Shown here: positions 1 through 8,631 of the stretch, one piece after another
Position numbering within the stretch: position 1 is the stretch's first letter
Layout of the letters: the number at the start of each line of letters is the position of its first letter
DNA from: Acidimicrobiales bacterium
Lineage (GTDB): Bacteria > Actinomycetota > Acidimicrobiia > Acidimicrobiales > DATDAH01
DNA length: 64,000 nt
Assembly: GCA_016794585.1 (NCBI GenBank)
Contig: JAEUJM010000015.1
Location: 1-64,000 of the forward strand
Reading direction: 5' to 3'
Translations under genes and position numbers: made by a program
The notes under the pieces: model-generated
Databases searched by the model: none
The model's input: the letters and a program-made list of their open reading frames with translations, nothing else
What the model was told of the DNA's origin: nothing

Positions 1-136
1 CAAGCGGTGCGGTCACGGCTTCCGCTCGTTCGAGAACTACCGGCTCCGAGTCCTGCTCCACGCCGGCGGGATCACCTGGCCCACCCGCCCACGCCCACCC
101 CGGATCCGAACCCGCTCTCCCCACTCAGTCGCGTAG
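1..136 (+). mobile_element. C-terminal end of an ISL3-like transposase (partial)
   Basis: From base 2 an open frame enters from outside the window and stops at TAG 134-136. Its visible residues include RSFENYRLRVLLHAGG followed by ITWPTRP and a basic tail. As I recall them, ISL3-family DDE transposases end with this kind of F-x-NYR-x-RLLLHAGG element and an Arg/Pro-rich tail. Only about 44 residues are visible, so I cannot tell whether the element is intact upstream. The 280 bases between this stop and the next gene hold no open frame I would support; an IS right end may lie there but I could not define an inverted repeat. Confidence 0.6.
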
Positions 137-416
137 AGCCAGCAATGGCCTGGAGATCATCGTTTCCTAGGCGTGGGCAGCCCAAGGGCGGCCGTCCAAT
201 CGCGGTCGCATTCGGACTGTCCGCCCCACGGCCATTCGGATTGTCACTCCGATGCGGCGTCGGACGGTTGAGGGCATCGATTCAGTGCGCCGGTCGAGCC
301 GGCCCCTCTGCCGGTGGGTTGCAGCGCCGCCGCCGGACCGTCACCGCTTGGGTACGGTTGCCCCCGCCGCCCGGTGACCGGGCGGCTCCACAGCGGCGAG
401 CCGGTCGGGGGGACCT

Positions 417-1724
417 GTGAGCGAAGAAGCGACGACGCCCACCACGGACGCTGCGGTGTCCGACAGCAACGAGGAGCTCAGCGGGCTCGATCGGCAGGAC
501 GACGCGCTCGCCGGCGGGCACCGGCTCGTCGATCTCGGGCCGGGGGTGTTCGGGCAGGAGCAGGCGGGGTGGCTCGTCACGATCGAGACCGCCGAGGGTC
601 TGGTGCAGATCGACACCGGTGATCAGGCGCCGGCGTCGCTGGCTGCCATCCGGTCGCGCACGAACGCACCGTTCACCCACCTCGTGTTCAGCCACGGGCA
701 CCAGCGTTACAACCTCGGGTGTCGGGACTGGGTTGCGGCGTGCGTCGCCGAGAGCGGGCGGATCCCGCAGGTGGTCGCCCACGAGAACGTGGTCCGCCGC
801 CAGGAGCGGTACCTCGAGTCGAACGGCCTGCAGAACCGCCTGCTCGAGCGGCAGTTCCGCTACCCGCCGGGGTCCCTGGAGGGCCGCGTCTTCCCCTTCA
901 CCCGGCCCACGCACACCTTCACCGACCGGTACGTGATCGAGATGCCGGGCCGCACGGTCGAGGTCCACTGGGCGCCGTCGGAGACCGACGACGCCATCGC
1001 CGCGTGGATCCCCCAGGACCGCCTGCTCTACGGCGGCCCCGCCTGCATCCCGTTCTTCCCCAACGTGGGCAGCCCGCAGCGGCCCCGCCGCGACCCGGTC
1101 CGATGGGCCGAGACCCTCGACCGCCTCGCCGACTTCGGCGCCGACGTGCTCATCTGCGAGTTCGGCCCACCGCTCGAGGGCTCGGACACGGTCGCCGACT
1201 TCCTGGCCACGACCGCCGCCGCACTGCGCTGGTGCCACGATGCCGTCGTCGCCCTCATGAACGAGGGGCGCAACGTCGCCGAGATCGTCAACACCCTCGA
1301 GCCGCCGCCCGAGCTGTTCGACCGGCCGTGGCTCCAGGAGGGCTACACCTCCATCGAGCACGTCTTCCGTGACGTCTACCGCGGCCAGTTCGGCTGGTGG
1401 GAGGACCTCAACCCGACGTCGCTGCACCCCGCCCACCCGGCCGACGTGGCCCGGGAACTGCGGGCGGCCATCACCGACCCCGACGCCGTGCTCGCCCGTG
1501 CCCGCGCCCTGGCCGAGGCGGGCGACGTGCGCCTGGCGCTCCACGTCGTGGACCTGCTGGCCCTCGGCGACGGCGACGAGCCCGCGGTGGTCGAGGCCCG
1601 CTCGCTCAAGGCCGAGCTCTGCCGGCAGGCGGCGCTCACCAACCCCTCCTACGTCACCCAGAGCCTCTACCTGCACGGCGCCGACGAGCTCGACCGGGCC
1701 AATGAAGCCGGCGGCGCCGGATGA
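417..1724 (+). CDS. MBL-fold alkylsulfatase-like protein with dimerization domain
   Basis: 435 aa, GTG start behind a G-rich RBS-like tract (about 406-412). The N-terminal half is metallo-beta-lactamase-like: LVQIDTG near residues 62-68 and THLVFSHGHQRYNLG near 87-101. The last ~120 residues match the alkylsulfatase dimerization domain (GWWEDLNPTSLHP, a DAVLARARALAEAGD helix, then SLYLHGADEL). Type III alkylsulfatases (SdsA1/BDS1) remove sulfate from alkyl sulfates with a dinuclear zinc site. Here the usual HxHxDH is HGHQRY (residues 93-98), so two zinc ligands are replaced and the activity is uncertain. An arylsulfatase lies nearby on the other strand. The family call is good; the reaction is not. 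Confidence 0.75.
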   Translation: MSEEATTPTTDAAVSDSNEELSGLDRQDDALAGGHRLVDLGPGVFGQEQAGWLVTIETAEGLVQIDTGDQAPASLAAIRSRTNAPFTHLVFSHGHQRYNLGCRDWVAACVAESGRIPQVVAHENVVRRQERYLESNGLQNRLLERQFRYPPGSLEGRVFPFTRPTHTFTDRYVIEMPGRTVEVHWAPSETDDAIAAWIPQDRLLYGGPACIPFFPNVGSPQRPRRDPVRWAETLDRLADFGADVLICEFGPPLEGSDTVADFLATTAAALRWCHDAVVALMNEGRNVAEIVNTLEPPPELFDRPWLQEGYTSIEHVFRDVYRGQFGWWEDLNPTSLHPAHPADVARELRAAITDPDAVLARARALAEAGDVRLALHVVDLLALGDGDEPAVVEARSLKAELCRQAALTNPSYVTQSLYLHGADELDRANEAGGAG

Positions 1725-1970
1725 GCGCCGTTCCGCCGCCGGGCGGCGCCGGCACCCACTTGCGTCCCCGCTCGGGGCGCGAAGCGAGGTGCAGGCCGTC
1801 GTGGGGGTCGAGGTGGACGGTGTCGGATGAGCGCCGTCCAGCTGCCGGCAGCCGACTGCGTACCCGCACCCCGTGTCTGGCGGGGTGCGGCCCGGTCGTC
1901 GACGTCAAAGGCGGGTACGCCGGATGAGCAGCATCCCGCCGCCGAGGGGCGCCGGCACCCACCTGCGGAC
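1720..1970 (+). repeat. Imperfect direct repeats of a gene start
   Basis: About 48 bases at 1720-1767 are repeated imperfectly at 1923-1970, which is the true start of the molybdopterin gene (ATGAGCnnCnTnCCGCCGCC, then GGCGCCGGCACCCAC). A shorter third copy, CGGATGAGCGCCGTCC, begins at 1825. The unit looks like tandem duplication of the 5' end of the downstream gene, leaving two decayed copies between the two genes. The upstream copies are followed by no conserved Fe-S cysteines, so they are not alternative starts. Confidence 0.6.
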
Positions 1971-4215
1971 CTGTCCGCTGTGCGAGGCCACGTGCGGGCT
2001 TGCGATCGAGGTGGAGGACGGCGCCGTGCGCCGCATCCGGGGCGACCGCGACGACGTCTTCTCCCACGGCTACCTCTGCCCCAAGGGCTCGTCGCTGAAG
2101 CACCTCCACGAGGACCCGGACCGGCTCCGGACCCCCCTGATCAAGGAAGACGGCCGCTTCCGGCCCGCCTCCTGGGACGAGGCCTTCGCCGTGATCGACG
2201 AGCGGGTGCGGCCGATCCTCGACGAGCATGGCAAGGACGCCGTCGCGCTCTACAGCGGCAATCCGTGGTCCCACAACTACGAGACCATCGTCTACACGCC
2301 GTCGCTCTACGGCGCCGTCGGCCGCAACCGCTTCGCCGCCGCCAGCGTCGACCAGCGCCCCCGCGAGATCGTCTCCAGCGTCCACTTCGGGGCCCGCACG
2401 GCCTTCCCCGTGCCCGACCTCGACCGCACGGACCTGCTCGTACTGCTCGGCACCGACCCGCTCGAGTCGAACGGCAGCCTCGCCACCGCGCCCGACTGGC
2501 CGGGTCGGCTCGCCGCCATCCGGGCCCGTGGCGGCCGCCTCATCGTGATCGACCCCCGCCGGTCCAAGACCGCCGAGGTCGCCGACGAGCACCTCGCCAT
2601 CGTCCCCGGCACCGACGCCGCGCTCCTGGTCGGGCTCGCCCACACCCTCTTCGACGAAGGCCTCGTCCGCCCGGGGCCGGCGGGGGAGTGGGTCGACGGC
2701 CTCGACGCCGCCGGCGCCGCCCTGGCCCCCTTCACCCCCGAGGTGGTGGCCGACACCTGCGGCATCACCCCGGACCGGATCCGGGCCCTCGCCCGCGACC
2801 TGGCCACGACCGAGCGGTCCGCCCTCCACGGCCGCCTCGGCACCTGCCTGGCCGACCTCGCCACCCTGTCGTCGTGGCTGCTCGACGTGGTCAACATCGC
2901 CGCCGGCAACCTCGACCGGCCCGGCGGCGTGATGTTCAGCCGCCCCGCCGCCCTCGGGTTCAACACCACCGGGAGACCCGGGGTCGGCATGGGCACCGAC
3001 TACGGGAACGTCCGCAGTCGGGTGAGGGGCCTCCCCGGCGCCTTCGACCAGCTCCCCGTGGCCTGTCTCGCCGAGGAGATTGAGACCCCCGGCGACGGCC
3101 AGGTCCGGGCCCTCGTCACCATCGCCGGCAACCCCGTCCTGTCCACGCCCAACAGCGACCGCCTGGCAGCCGCCCTCGACCGCCTCGACCTCATGGTCTC
3201 GGTGGACCTCTACCTGAACGAGACCACCCGCCACGCCGACGTGATCCTGCCGGTGCCGTCGCACCTCGAGCGCAGCCACTACGACGTGGCCTTCTACCAG
3301 TTCGCCATCCGCAACATCGCCAACTACTCACCGCCCGTCCTGGAGCGTACCGACGACCTGCCCCCGGAGTGGCAGACGCTGGTGCGCCTCACCGGCGTCC
3401 TCCAAGGCAAGGGCCCGGACCCCGACGTGGCCGCGATGGACGACGAGCTCGCCGGCCTGCTCGCCCTCCTCGCCACGGCCGACCCCTTCAGCCCCGTGCA
3501 CGGCTGGGACCCCGCCGACGTGCTGGCCGCGCTCGAGCCCCGCACCGGCCCCGAGCGCATCCTCGACCTCAACCTGCGCATCGGGCCCTACGGCGACGGC
3601 TTCGGCACCCGGCCCGCCGGCGACGGTCCTGGCCTCTCCCTCGACGTCCTGCTGGCCCACCCCCACGGCGTGGACCTCGGCCCGCTCGAGCCCCGCCTGC
3701 CCGACATGCTGCGCACCCCGACCGGCCGCATCGACCTGGCCACTCCCGAGTTCGTGGCCGACCTCGACCGGCTCCATGCACGCCTCGACGAGGACCGCCC
3801 GCCCCTGGTGCTGATCGGGCGCCGCCACCTCCGCTCGAACAACTCGTGGCAGCACAACACGCCGACGCTGGTGAAGGGCCGGGAGCGGTGCGTCCTGGCG
3901 ATGCATCCCGACGACGCCGCCGCCCGGGGCCTCGGCGACGGCGACCGCGCCCTCCTGCGCACCGACCTGGCCGAGCTGACGGTCACCGTCGACGTCACCG
4001 ACGCGGTCATGGCCGGTGTGGTGAGCCTGCCCTACGGGTGGGGCCACGACCTCGACGGCGCCCGACTGTCGGTGGCCTCGACCCGGCCGGGGGTCAACGT
4101 CAACCGCCTCGCCGGCAACGACCGGGTCGACCCTCTCTCGGGCAACCCCCACCTCAACGGCTTCCCCGTCGAGGTCACGGCGGCGCCGCCCGAGCCCGAC
4201 CCTGCCGGCGGTTGA
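1924..4215 (+). CDS. Molybdopterin-dependent oxidoreductase with [4Fe-4S] N-terminus
   Basis: 763 aa. The N-terminus carries TCPLCEATCGLAIEVE and CPKG (residues ~16-55), the C-x2-C-x3-C-x~27-C cluster ligands of the DMSO-reductase superfamily. The catalytic body follows (LLVLLGTDPLESNGS, GRLIVIDPRRSKTAE), and a C-terminal dinucleotide-binding domain ends with LSGNPHLNGFPVEV. Members are cytoplasmic or exported redox enzymes; no twin-arginine signal is present, so I infer a cytoplasmic protein. No residue in the window identifies the substrate and no partner subunit or cofactor gene is adjacent. ATG 1924 is chosen because the cluster begins soon after it; an in-frame start at 1873 would add 17 unrelated residues. 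The gene ends before a strong hairpin, facing the arylsulfatase. Confidence 0.85.
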   Translation: MSSIPPPRGAGTHLRTCPLCEATCGLAIEVEDGAVRRIRGDRDDVFSHGYLCPKGSSLKHLHEDPDRLRTPLIKEDGRFRPASWDEAFAVIDERVRPILDEHGKDAVALYSGNPWSHNYETIVYTPSLYGAVGRNRFAAASVDQRPREIVSSVHFGARTAFPVPDLDRTDLLVLLGTDPLESNGSLATAPDWPGRLAAIRARGGRLIVIDPRRSKTAEVADEHLAIVPGTDAALLVGLAHTLFDEGLVRPGPAGEWVDGLDAAGAALAPFTPEVVADTCGITPDRIRALARDLATTERSALHGRLGTCLADLATLSSWLLDVVNIAAGNLDRPGGVMFSRPAALGFNTTGRPGVGMGTDYGNVRSRVRGLPGAFDQLPVACLAEEIETPGDGQVRALVTIAGNPVLSTPNSDRLAAALDRLDLMVSVDLYLNETTRHADVILPVPSHLERSHYDVAFYQFAIRNIANYSPPVLERTDDLPPEWQTLVRLTGVLQGKGPDPDVAAMDDELAGLLALLATADPFSPVHGWDPADVLAALEPRTGPERILDLNLRIGPYGDGFGTRPAGDGPGLSLDVLLAHPHGVDLGPLEPRLPDMLRTPTGRIDLATPEFVADLDRLHARLDEDRPPLVLIGRRHLRSNNSWQHNTPTLVKGRERCVLAMHPDDAAARGLGDGDRALLRTDLAELTVTVDVTDAVMAGVVSLPYGWGHDLDGARLSVASTRPGVNVNRLAGNDRVDPLSGNPHLNGFPVEVTAAPPEPDPAGG

Positions 4216-4364
4216 TCCCAGCCGACGGCGCGCGTCCGCGAAAGCGGGCACCGTGCACGGGTGATCGGTTCCTTCTAGCGGCGTGTCGCCAAGCCGACGA
4301 GCGCGACGAAGGGGCGGCACCCACGTCGATCTCACCGAGCGTGTCCGTCACGCCCTCAGCCATG

Positions 4365-4413
4365 GAACTCGAGGCAATAGCCCCCGGAACCCGGGGGCTA
4401 TTGCCTCGAGTTC
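4365..4413. terminator. 23-bp perfect inverted repeat between convergent genes
   Basis: Arms 4365-4387 and 4391-4413 are perfectly complementary over 23 bp (outer part GAACTCGAGGCAATAG, inner part CCCCCGG) around a 3-nt loop AAC. It sits between the stop of the molybdopterin gene (4215) and the stop of the arylsulfatase (4488), so it is well placed as a bidirectional terminator. No T-tract follows on either strand. Its length and perfection also fit a dispersed palindromic element. Confidence 0.6.
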
Positions 4414-4487
4414 GGCGTCGGCTGGGATCCGAACGCAGAGCGTGGCACGGGGTGCCATGCGCAGGCGACGAGGCCGGCGCCGGCCGG

Positions 4488-6833
4488 CTACTGGCGGAGC
4501 ATGGCCTCCCGGGCCTCGGCCGCGGCCTGCTCCGGGGTGGGGCGCTGCTCGGGCCGGGCGGTCGACAGCACGACCCGGTCGATGGTGCCGTCGAACGCGA
4601 AGGGCGAGTGGTAGCGCGGCCAGACCGCGGTCACCCCGTCGGTGCCCACCTCGATCCCCTCGGACGAGGAGAACGCGATGGGGTTCGTGTGGGCCACCTC
4701 GGCCTCGGCCTCGACCTCGCCGTCGAGCGACAGGCGCACACGGCCGGCGTTGGGCGACGTGCGCTCGAAGGCGACGTCGAGCACGAGCGGTCCCGGGCGC
4801 ACCGTCGAGCGGGACGTCGCCACCGTGTGCTCCTTGCCGAGGAAGTTGCTGACGAAGTGCACCCGGCCATCGAGCACGCACAGTGAGATGCCGCCGTCGC
4901 TGCCGCCGCACGACACGATCACCCCCTCGCCTCGGCCGTCCCCGTCGGGCACCTCGACCTCGGCGTGGATCGTGTACGAGCAGTCCCGCAGGACCGGTGA
5001 GCCCTGGCGCGGCAGGCGAACCCGTCCGGCGTAGGTGTAGGTCTCGCGCGGTTCGAACACGGTCGGGCGTTCGGCCAGCAGCCGTTCGAGCAGCGTGTCG
5101 TCGAGCGGGAGCACCTGATGCTGCTCGGCCTCGGACCACCAGAGGTCGACCAGCTCGGCCAGCTTCTCGGGGTGCTCCGCGGCGAGGTCGCGCATCTCGG
5201 AGATGTCCTCGTCGAGGTGGTAGAGCTCCCACACGTCGGCGTCGTGGTCCCCGTCGTGGAGCTCGTGATCGACCTGGCCGAGGCGCAGGACCATGGCGTT
5301 CGACCAGTGCAGGGCCACGGCCTTCCACCCATCGGCCCAGATGGCCCGGTGGGCGAACATCTCGAAGTACTGCCGGCGCTTGCGCGTCGGCGCGTCGGGC
5401 TCGGTGAGCGTGTAGAGCAGGCTCGTCCCCTCCACCGGTCGCTGGAGGTGGCCGTCCACCTGGTCGGGCCACTCGAGCCCGATGGCCTCGAGGATGGTCG
5501 GGGCGAGGTCGCAGATGTGGTGGAACTGGGAGCGGATCGCGCCCTCGTCGGTGAGATGGCCGGGCCACGACAGGATGAGCGGGTCGCGCGTGCCGCCCTC
5601 GTGGACGAAGGCCTTGTACATCCGGTTCGGGGTGTTGCCGGCCATGGCCCAGCCGGACGCGTAGTGAGGGTGGGTGTGCGGCGTCCCCCAGGTGTCGAGG
5701 CGGCCGACCATCTCCTCGAGGCTCTCGACCACGCCGTTCACGTAGCCGAACGAGTCGCACCGGCCCAACCGGGCCCCCTCGGCGCTGGCCCCGTTGTCGC
5801 TGAGGACCATGACCAGCGTGTCCTCGCGGAGACCGCCGCGGTCGAGGAAGTCGAGCAGTCGGCCGATCTGCTCGTCGGTGTGGGTCACCATCGCCGCGAA
5901 GACCTCCATCTGCCGGCTGAACAGGCGCCGGTGGTCGTCGCTCAGGTCGTCCCACGCCTCGACCCCGGGGTTGCGGGGGGGCAGGACCGTGCCCTCGGGC
6001 ACGATCCCCGCCGCCTTCTGGGCGTCGAGGGTCTCGGCCCGGATGACGTCCCACCCGTCGTCGAAGACGCCGCGGTAGGCCTCGATGTGGTCGGCGGGCG
6101 CGTGATGCGGGGAGTGCGTGGCGCCGAAGGCCAGGTAGGTGAAGAAGGGCCGGCTCGGCGCCACCGCCTTGAGGCCGGTGATCCACTCGATGGCGTGGTC
6201 CACGAGGTCCTCGCTGAGGTGGTAGCCGTCCTCGGGGCGGCCGGGCGCGTCGACCCGGTGGTTGTCCTCCCACAGGTCGGGCTCCCACTGCGACGTCTCG
6301 CCGCCGAGGAAGCCGTAGTAGCGGTCGAAGCCCTGGCCCAGCGGGAAGCGGTCGAAGGGCCCGGCGGGCGACACGTGCTCGTCGGGGGTGAGGTGCCACT
6401 TGCCGAGGGCCATGGTGGCGTAGCCGTGCCGGCGCAGGACCGCCGGCAGCATGGCCGTGTCCTTGGGGATGCGGCCGTTGTAGCCGGGGTAGCCGGTGGC
6501 CCGCTCCATGATCGTGGCCACGCCCACGCTGTGGTGGTTGCGGCCGGTCAGCAGCGCGGCCCGGCTCGGGCTGCACAGCGCGGTGGTGTGGAAGTTCTGG
6601 AAGCGCAGGCCCCGCGCGGCCAGGCGGTCGAGGTGGGGGGTGCGGATGCGGCCGGCGAGGCCGCCGAAGCAGCCGAGCTGGGCGAAGCCGAGGTCGTCGA
6701 AGAGGACGACCAGCACGTTGGGGGCGCCGTCGGGCGTGGAGGGTGGGACCGGCCAGGCGGGCTCGGACTCGGCGATGGTCCGGCCGATCGGTCCCGGGTG
6801 CTCGCCGCCCTCGGGGTAGGTGCGCAGGGCCAT
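4488..6833 (-). CDS. Arylsulfatase (type I, formylglycine-dependent)
   Basis: 781 aa. It hydrolyses sulfate esters using a formylglycine generated from cysteine by FGE. The signature CSPSRAALLTGRN starts at Cys87 (C-x-P-S-R), and metal-binding Asp residues lie in VVLFDDLGF (46-47). Further family motifs are MALGKWHL, VLSDNGAS and YHLDED. The C-terminal ~170 residues resemble the concanavalin-like extension of long bacterial arylsulfatases. No signal peptide is evident, so the location is unclear. ATG at 6833 has a GGAAGGGG ribosome-binding site about 8 nt upstream. No FGE gene is in the window. The sulfatase superfamily is confident; the natural substrate is unknown. Confidence 0.9.
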   Translation of the reverse strand: MALRTYPEGGEHPGPIGRTIAESEPAWPVPPSTPDGAPNVLVVLFDDLGFAQLGCFGGLAGRIRTPHLDRLAARGLRFQNFHTTALCSPSRAALLTGRNHHSVGVATIMERATGYPGYNGRIPKDTAMLPAVLRRHGYATMALGKWHLTPDEHVSPAGPFDRFPLGQGFDRYYGFLGGETSQWEPDLWEDNHRVDAPGRPEDGYHLSEDLVDHAIEWITGLKAVAPSRPFFTYLAFGATHSPHHAPADHIEAYRGVFDDGWDVIRAETLDAQKAAGIVPEGTVLPPRNPGVEAWDDLSDDHRRLFSRQMEVFAAMVTHTDEQIGRLLDFLDRGGLREDTLVMVLSDNGASAEGARLGRCDSFGYVNGVVESLEEMVGRLDTWGTPHTHPHYASGWAMAGNTPNRMYKAFVHEGGTRDPLILSWPGHLTDEGAIRSQFHHICDLAPTILEAIGLEWPDQVDGHLQRPVEGTSLLYTLTEPDAPTRKRRQYFEMFAHRAIWADGWKAVALHWSNAMVLRLGQVDHELHDGDHDADVWELYHLDEDISEMRDLAAEHPEKLAELVDLWWSEAEQHQVLPLDDTLLERLLAERPTVFEPRETYTYAGRVRLPRQGSPVLRDCSYTIHAEVEVPDGDGRGEGVIVSCGGSDGGISLCVLDGRVHFVSNFLGKEHTVATSRSTVRPGPLVLDVAFERTSPNAGRVRLSLDGEVEAEAEVAHTNPIAFSSSEGIEVGTDGVTAVWPRYHSPFAFDGTIDRVVLSTARPEQRPTPEQAAAEAREAMLRQ

Positions 6834-6882
6834 CGTCGGGCCCCTTCCTGCCGGCGGGGGCGGTCCGGCGTCGGCTCCGTCC

Positions 6883-7212
6883 GTGCCGGTCGCCCCACGT
6901 CCCCCCGGCGGCGACGACCGTAGTGCGGCGGCGGGGGCGGCGGCGACGGCGCTGGTCGTCCCCGGCGGGTCGTTCCTGGTGGGCGCGATCGGCATGCTCG
7001 ACCGGTTCGTCGACGGCCTCGGCGGGGACGGCCCCGATGCCGCGGCACTCCTGGCTGCCAGGGATCGCAACGTGAAGATCCGGCGCTCGGGCGCGTCCGT
7101 CGTCCGCCCCTCGCTCCGTCGGGCCGAGCGAGAGCTCGCCGAGGGAGCGGCGACGGAGGTCGAGGCCACCGGCGACGAGCCGCCGGCGCAGCCCTCGCTG
7201 TTCGACGACTGA
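6883..7212 (+). CDS. Hypothetical protein with SFLVGAIGMLDRFVDG element
   Basis: 109 aa from GTG 6883; GTG 6979 or ATG 6994 are alternatives, and the start is unresolved. It contains SFLVGAIGMLDRFVDGL followed by a charged region and ends in PAQPSLFDD. Its recognisable core is repeated at 15788-15839, where a 29-codon frame stops right after the same element. The C-terminal QPSLFDD looks like a sliding-clamp-binding tail, but that is resemblance only. The function is unknown; the gene is divergent from the arylsulfatase. Confidence 0.4.
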   Translation: MPVAPRPPGGDDRSAAAGAAATALVVPGGSFLVGAIGMLDRFVDGLGGDGPDAAALLAARDRNVKIRRSGASVVRPSLRRAERELAEGAATEVEATGDEPPAQPSLFDD

Positions 7213-7365
7213 CCGATTCTCGCTCGGACGGACGCCGTCGAGGGCGTTGCCCTCGTCGCCACCCTGCGCCATCATGGGCCGAGTCCAGCCGTTCGCCGTG
7301 CTGGAGTCCTTCGCAGCACGGACCGAGTGCCGCCTCCCGACCACGATCCCGGAGGTGCGCACCCG

Positions 7366-7923
7366 ATGCGTCTCGTCTTCCCGCCCTACGACGGTCCCCT
7401 GAGCGACGACTGGACCCGACCGCTCGAGGCCGTCGCCCGGACCATCGCCGGCGTCCGCCGCTACCGGTACTTCGACCTCGGCGACTTCATGATCATGGCG
7501 CAGGTCCGCCGCCGGGACCGGCCCGACCTCCACCTCTACAAGCACGTCTACACCCGTCGCTACCTCAACCTCGACGCCGCCGGGCACGCCTACCGCTACG
7601 TGTCGCCAAGAAGGTTGGACTCGAAGGGGAGCGGCCGGTACCTCGCCCACAAAGACCTGCGCGCCGCGCTCGATCACCTCGAGCTGTGGCTGTTGCCGTG
7701 GATGAAGCAGGGACTGGAGGAGTACCGCTTCGGTGTGCCGTTCGAGCACCGCTGGATCCTCGAGCCCGATGAGGTCGGCGACGCCGACGACGACGAGCTG
7801 TCGAGACGTGCCCGTCTCGAGATGGTCGAGATCCGGGCCTGGGCGCGCGAGCGACAGGACTGGTTGGCCGAGGCACAGGCCGAGAGCCAGGTCGATGCTG
7901 GTGGTGAAGAGGACTCGTGGTGA
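7366..7923 (+). CDS. Hypothetical protein, 185 aa
   Basis: ATG 7366 has a clear GGAGG at 7351-7355, which rules out the in-frame GTG at 7327. The protein is soluble: a beta-rich N-terminal half (RRYRYFDLGDFMIMAQV, LHLYKHVYTRRYLNLD), a helical middle (LRAALDHLELWLLPWMKQGLEEY) and an acidic, Arg-rich C-terminal helix. I do not recognise the family. It ends 47 bases before the start of the VapB-like antitoxin and is on the same strand. Confidence 0.6.
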   Translation: MRLVFPPYDGPLSDDWTRPLEAVARTIAGVRRYRYFDLGDFMIMAQVRRRDRPDLHLYKHVYTRRYLNLDAAGHAYRYVSPRRLDSKGSGRYLAHKDLRAALDHLELWLLPWMKQGLEEYRFGVPFEHRWILEPDEVGDADDDELSRRARLEMVEIRAWARERQDWLAEAQAESQVDAGGEEDSW

Positions 7924-7958
7924 GCCGATCGTTCAGCGGAAGATGTGGCACGCCGTGC

Positions 7959-7964
7959 TACGTT
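7959..7964 (+). promoter_or_regulatory. -10 box for leaderless vapB
   Basis: TACGTT followed by six bases (cgctgg) and then GTG 7971. The spacing places transcription start at or next to the start codon. There is no ribosome-binding site, which supports the GTG start. Confidence 0.5.
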
Positions 7965-7970
7965 CGCTGG

Positions 7971-8225
7971 GTGGCTGGTGAGATCAATCAACGAGAGCTT
8001 CGAAACGACAGCGGGCGGATCATGCGGGCGCTCGCTGAAGGCGAGTCGTTCATCGTCACTCGGAACGGCGAACCGGTCGGTGAGCTGACCCCACTGCGCC
8101 GACACCGCTTCGTGCGGGCCGAGGCCGCCACGGAGCTCTTCCGAAGCGCTGCCCCGGTCGACCCCGTCCGACTCCGCCACGACCTCGACCAGATCGCGGA
8201 TCAGGACATCGACCCTCGTGGCTAG
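7971..8225 (+). CDS. Phd/YefM-family antitoxin (VapB-type)
   Basis: 84 aa. It opens MAGEINQRELRNDSGRIMRALAEGE and continues FIVTRNGEPVGELTPL, the Phd/YefM fold in which the N-terminal half binds DNA and the C-terminal half (here FVRAEAATELFRSAAPVDPVRL) wraps the toxin. Start GTG 7971 is preferred over the longer in-frame GTG 7917 because the conserved domain begins there and a TANNNT box precedes it by six bases. It overlaps the PIN toxin gene by 8 bp, a typical antitoxin-first operon, and probably represses its own promoter together with the toxin. Confidence 0.85.
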   Translation: MAGEINQRELRNDSGRIMRALAEGESFIVTRNGEPVGELTPLRRHRFVRAEAATELFRSAAPVDPVRLRHDLDQIADQDIDPRG

Positions 8226-8631
8226 CCCCAACCGACCTGAACGGGGGCTCCTTGACACGTCGGTGGTCATCGATCTCGAACACGTGCCCGTCAGCTCTCT
8301 GCCGCTCGAGGTTGCCATCAGCGCCATCACGCTCGCCGAGCTCACCGCCGGCCCACACGCCACCGACGACCCCAGAGAACGCAGCCGACGCCAAGACCGG
8401 CTGCAACGAACCGAGGCCGCCTTCGACCCGCTGCCCTTCGGCGCGGACGCGGCCCGCGCCTACGGCAGGGTCTTCTCCGCCGTCATGAACGCCGGACGCA
8501 AGCCCCGGGGAGCTCGAGCCGTGGATCTGCTGATCGCCGCCACCGCCGTGGCTGAGGGTCTCCCCCTCTTCACCCGCAACCCCGACGACTTCCGAGCGCT
8601 CGACGACCTCATCGAGATCCACGCCGTGTAA
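8218..8631 (+). CDS. vapC: PIN-domain toxin (VapC family ribonuclease)
   Basis: 137 aa. PIN nucleases cut RNA (tRNA or rRNA in VapC toxins) with Mg2+ held by conserved acids. Visible here are LLDTSVVIDLE (Asp13), ITLAELTAGP (Glu41), RAVDLLIAATA and LFTRNPDDF, the full acidic set in order. GTG 8218 lies inside the antitoxin's last codons, so translation is coupled. Nothing suggests inactivation. The call is firm; the RNA target is unknown. Confidence 0.9.
   Translation: MASPNRPERGLLDTSVVIDLEHVPVSSLPLEVAISAITLAELTAGPHATDDPRERSRRQDRLQRTEAAFDPLPFGADAARAYGRVFSAVMNAGRKPRGARAVDLLIAATAVAEGLPLFTRNPDDFRALDDLIEIHAV

Noticed and set aside
1654-3279. 541-codon minus-strand frame opposite the molybdopterin gene
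   Set aside because: Gly/Ala/Val/Arg-rich antisense of a real gene, with no domain.
4175-4363. 62-codon minus-strand gene before the hairpin
   Set aside because: Arg/Ala-rich, overlaps the end of the molybdopterin gene, no ribosome-binding site.
4348-7749. Very long minus-strand open frame (1133 codons) over the arylsulfatase
   Set aside because: It is an Arg/Pro/Gly-rich shadow of the arylsulfatase in another frame; the sulfatase motifs are all in the frame ending at 4488.
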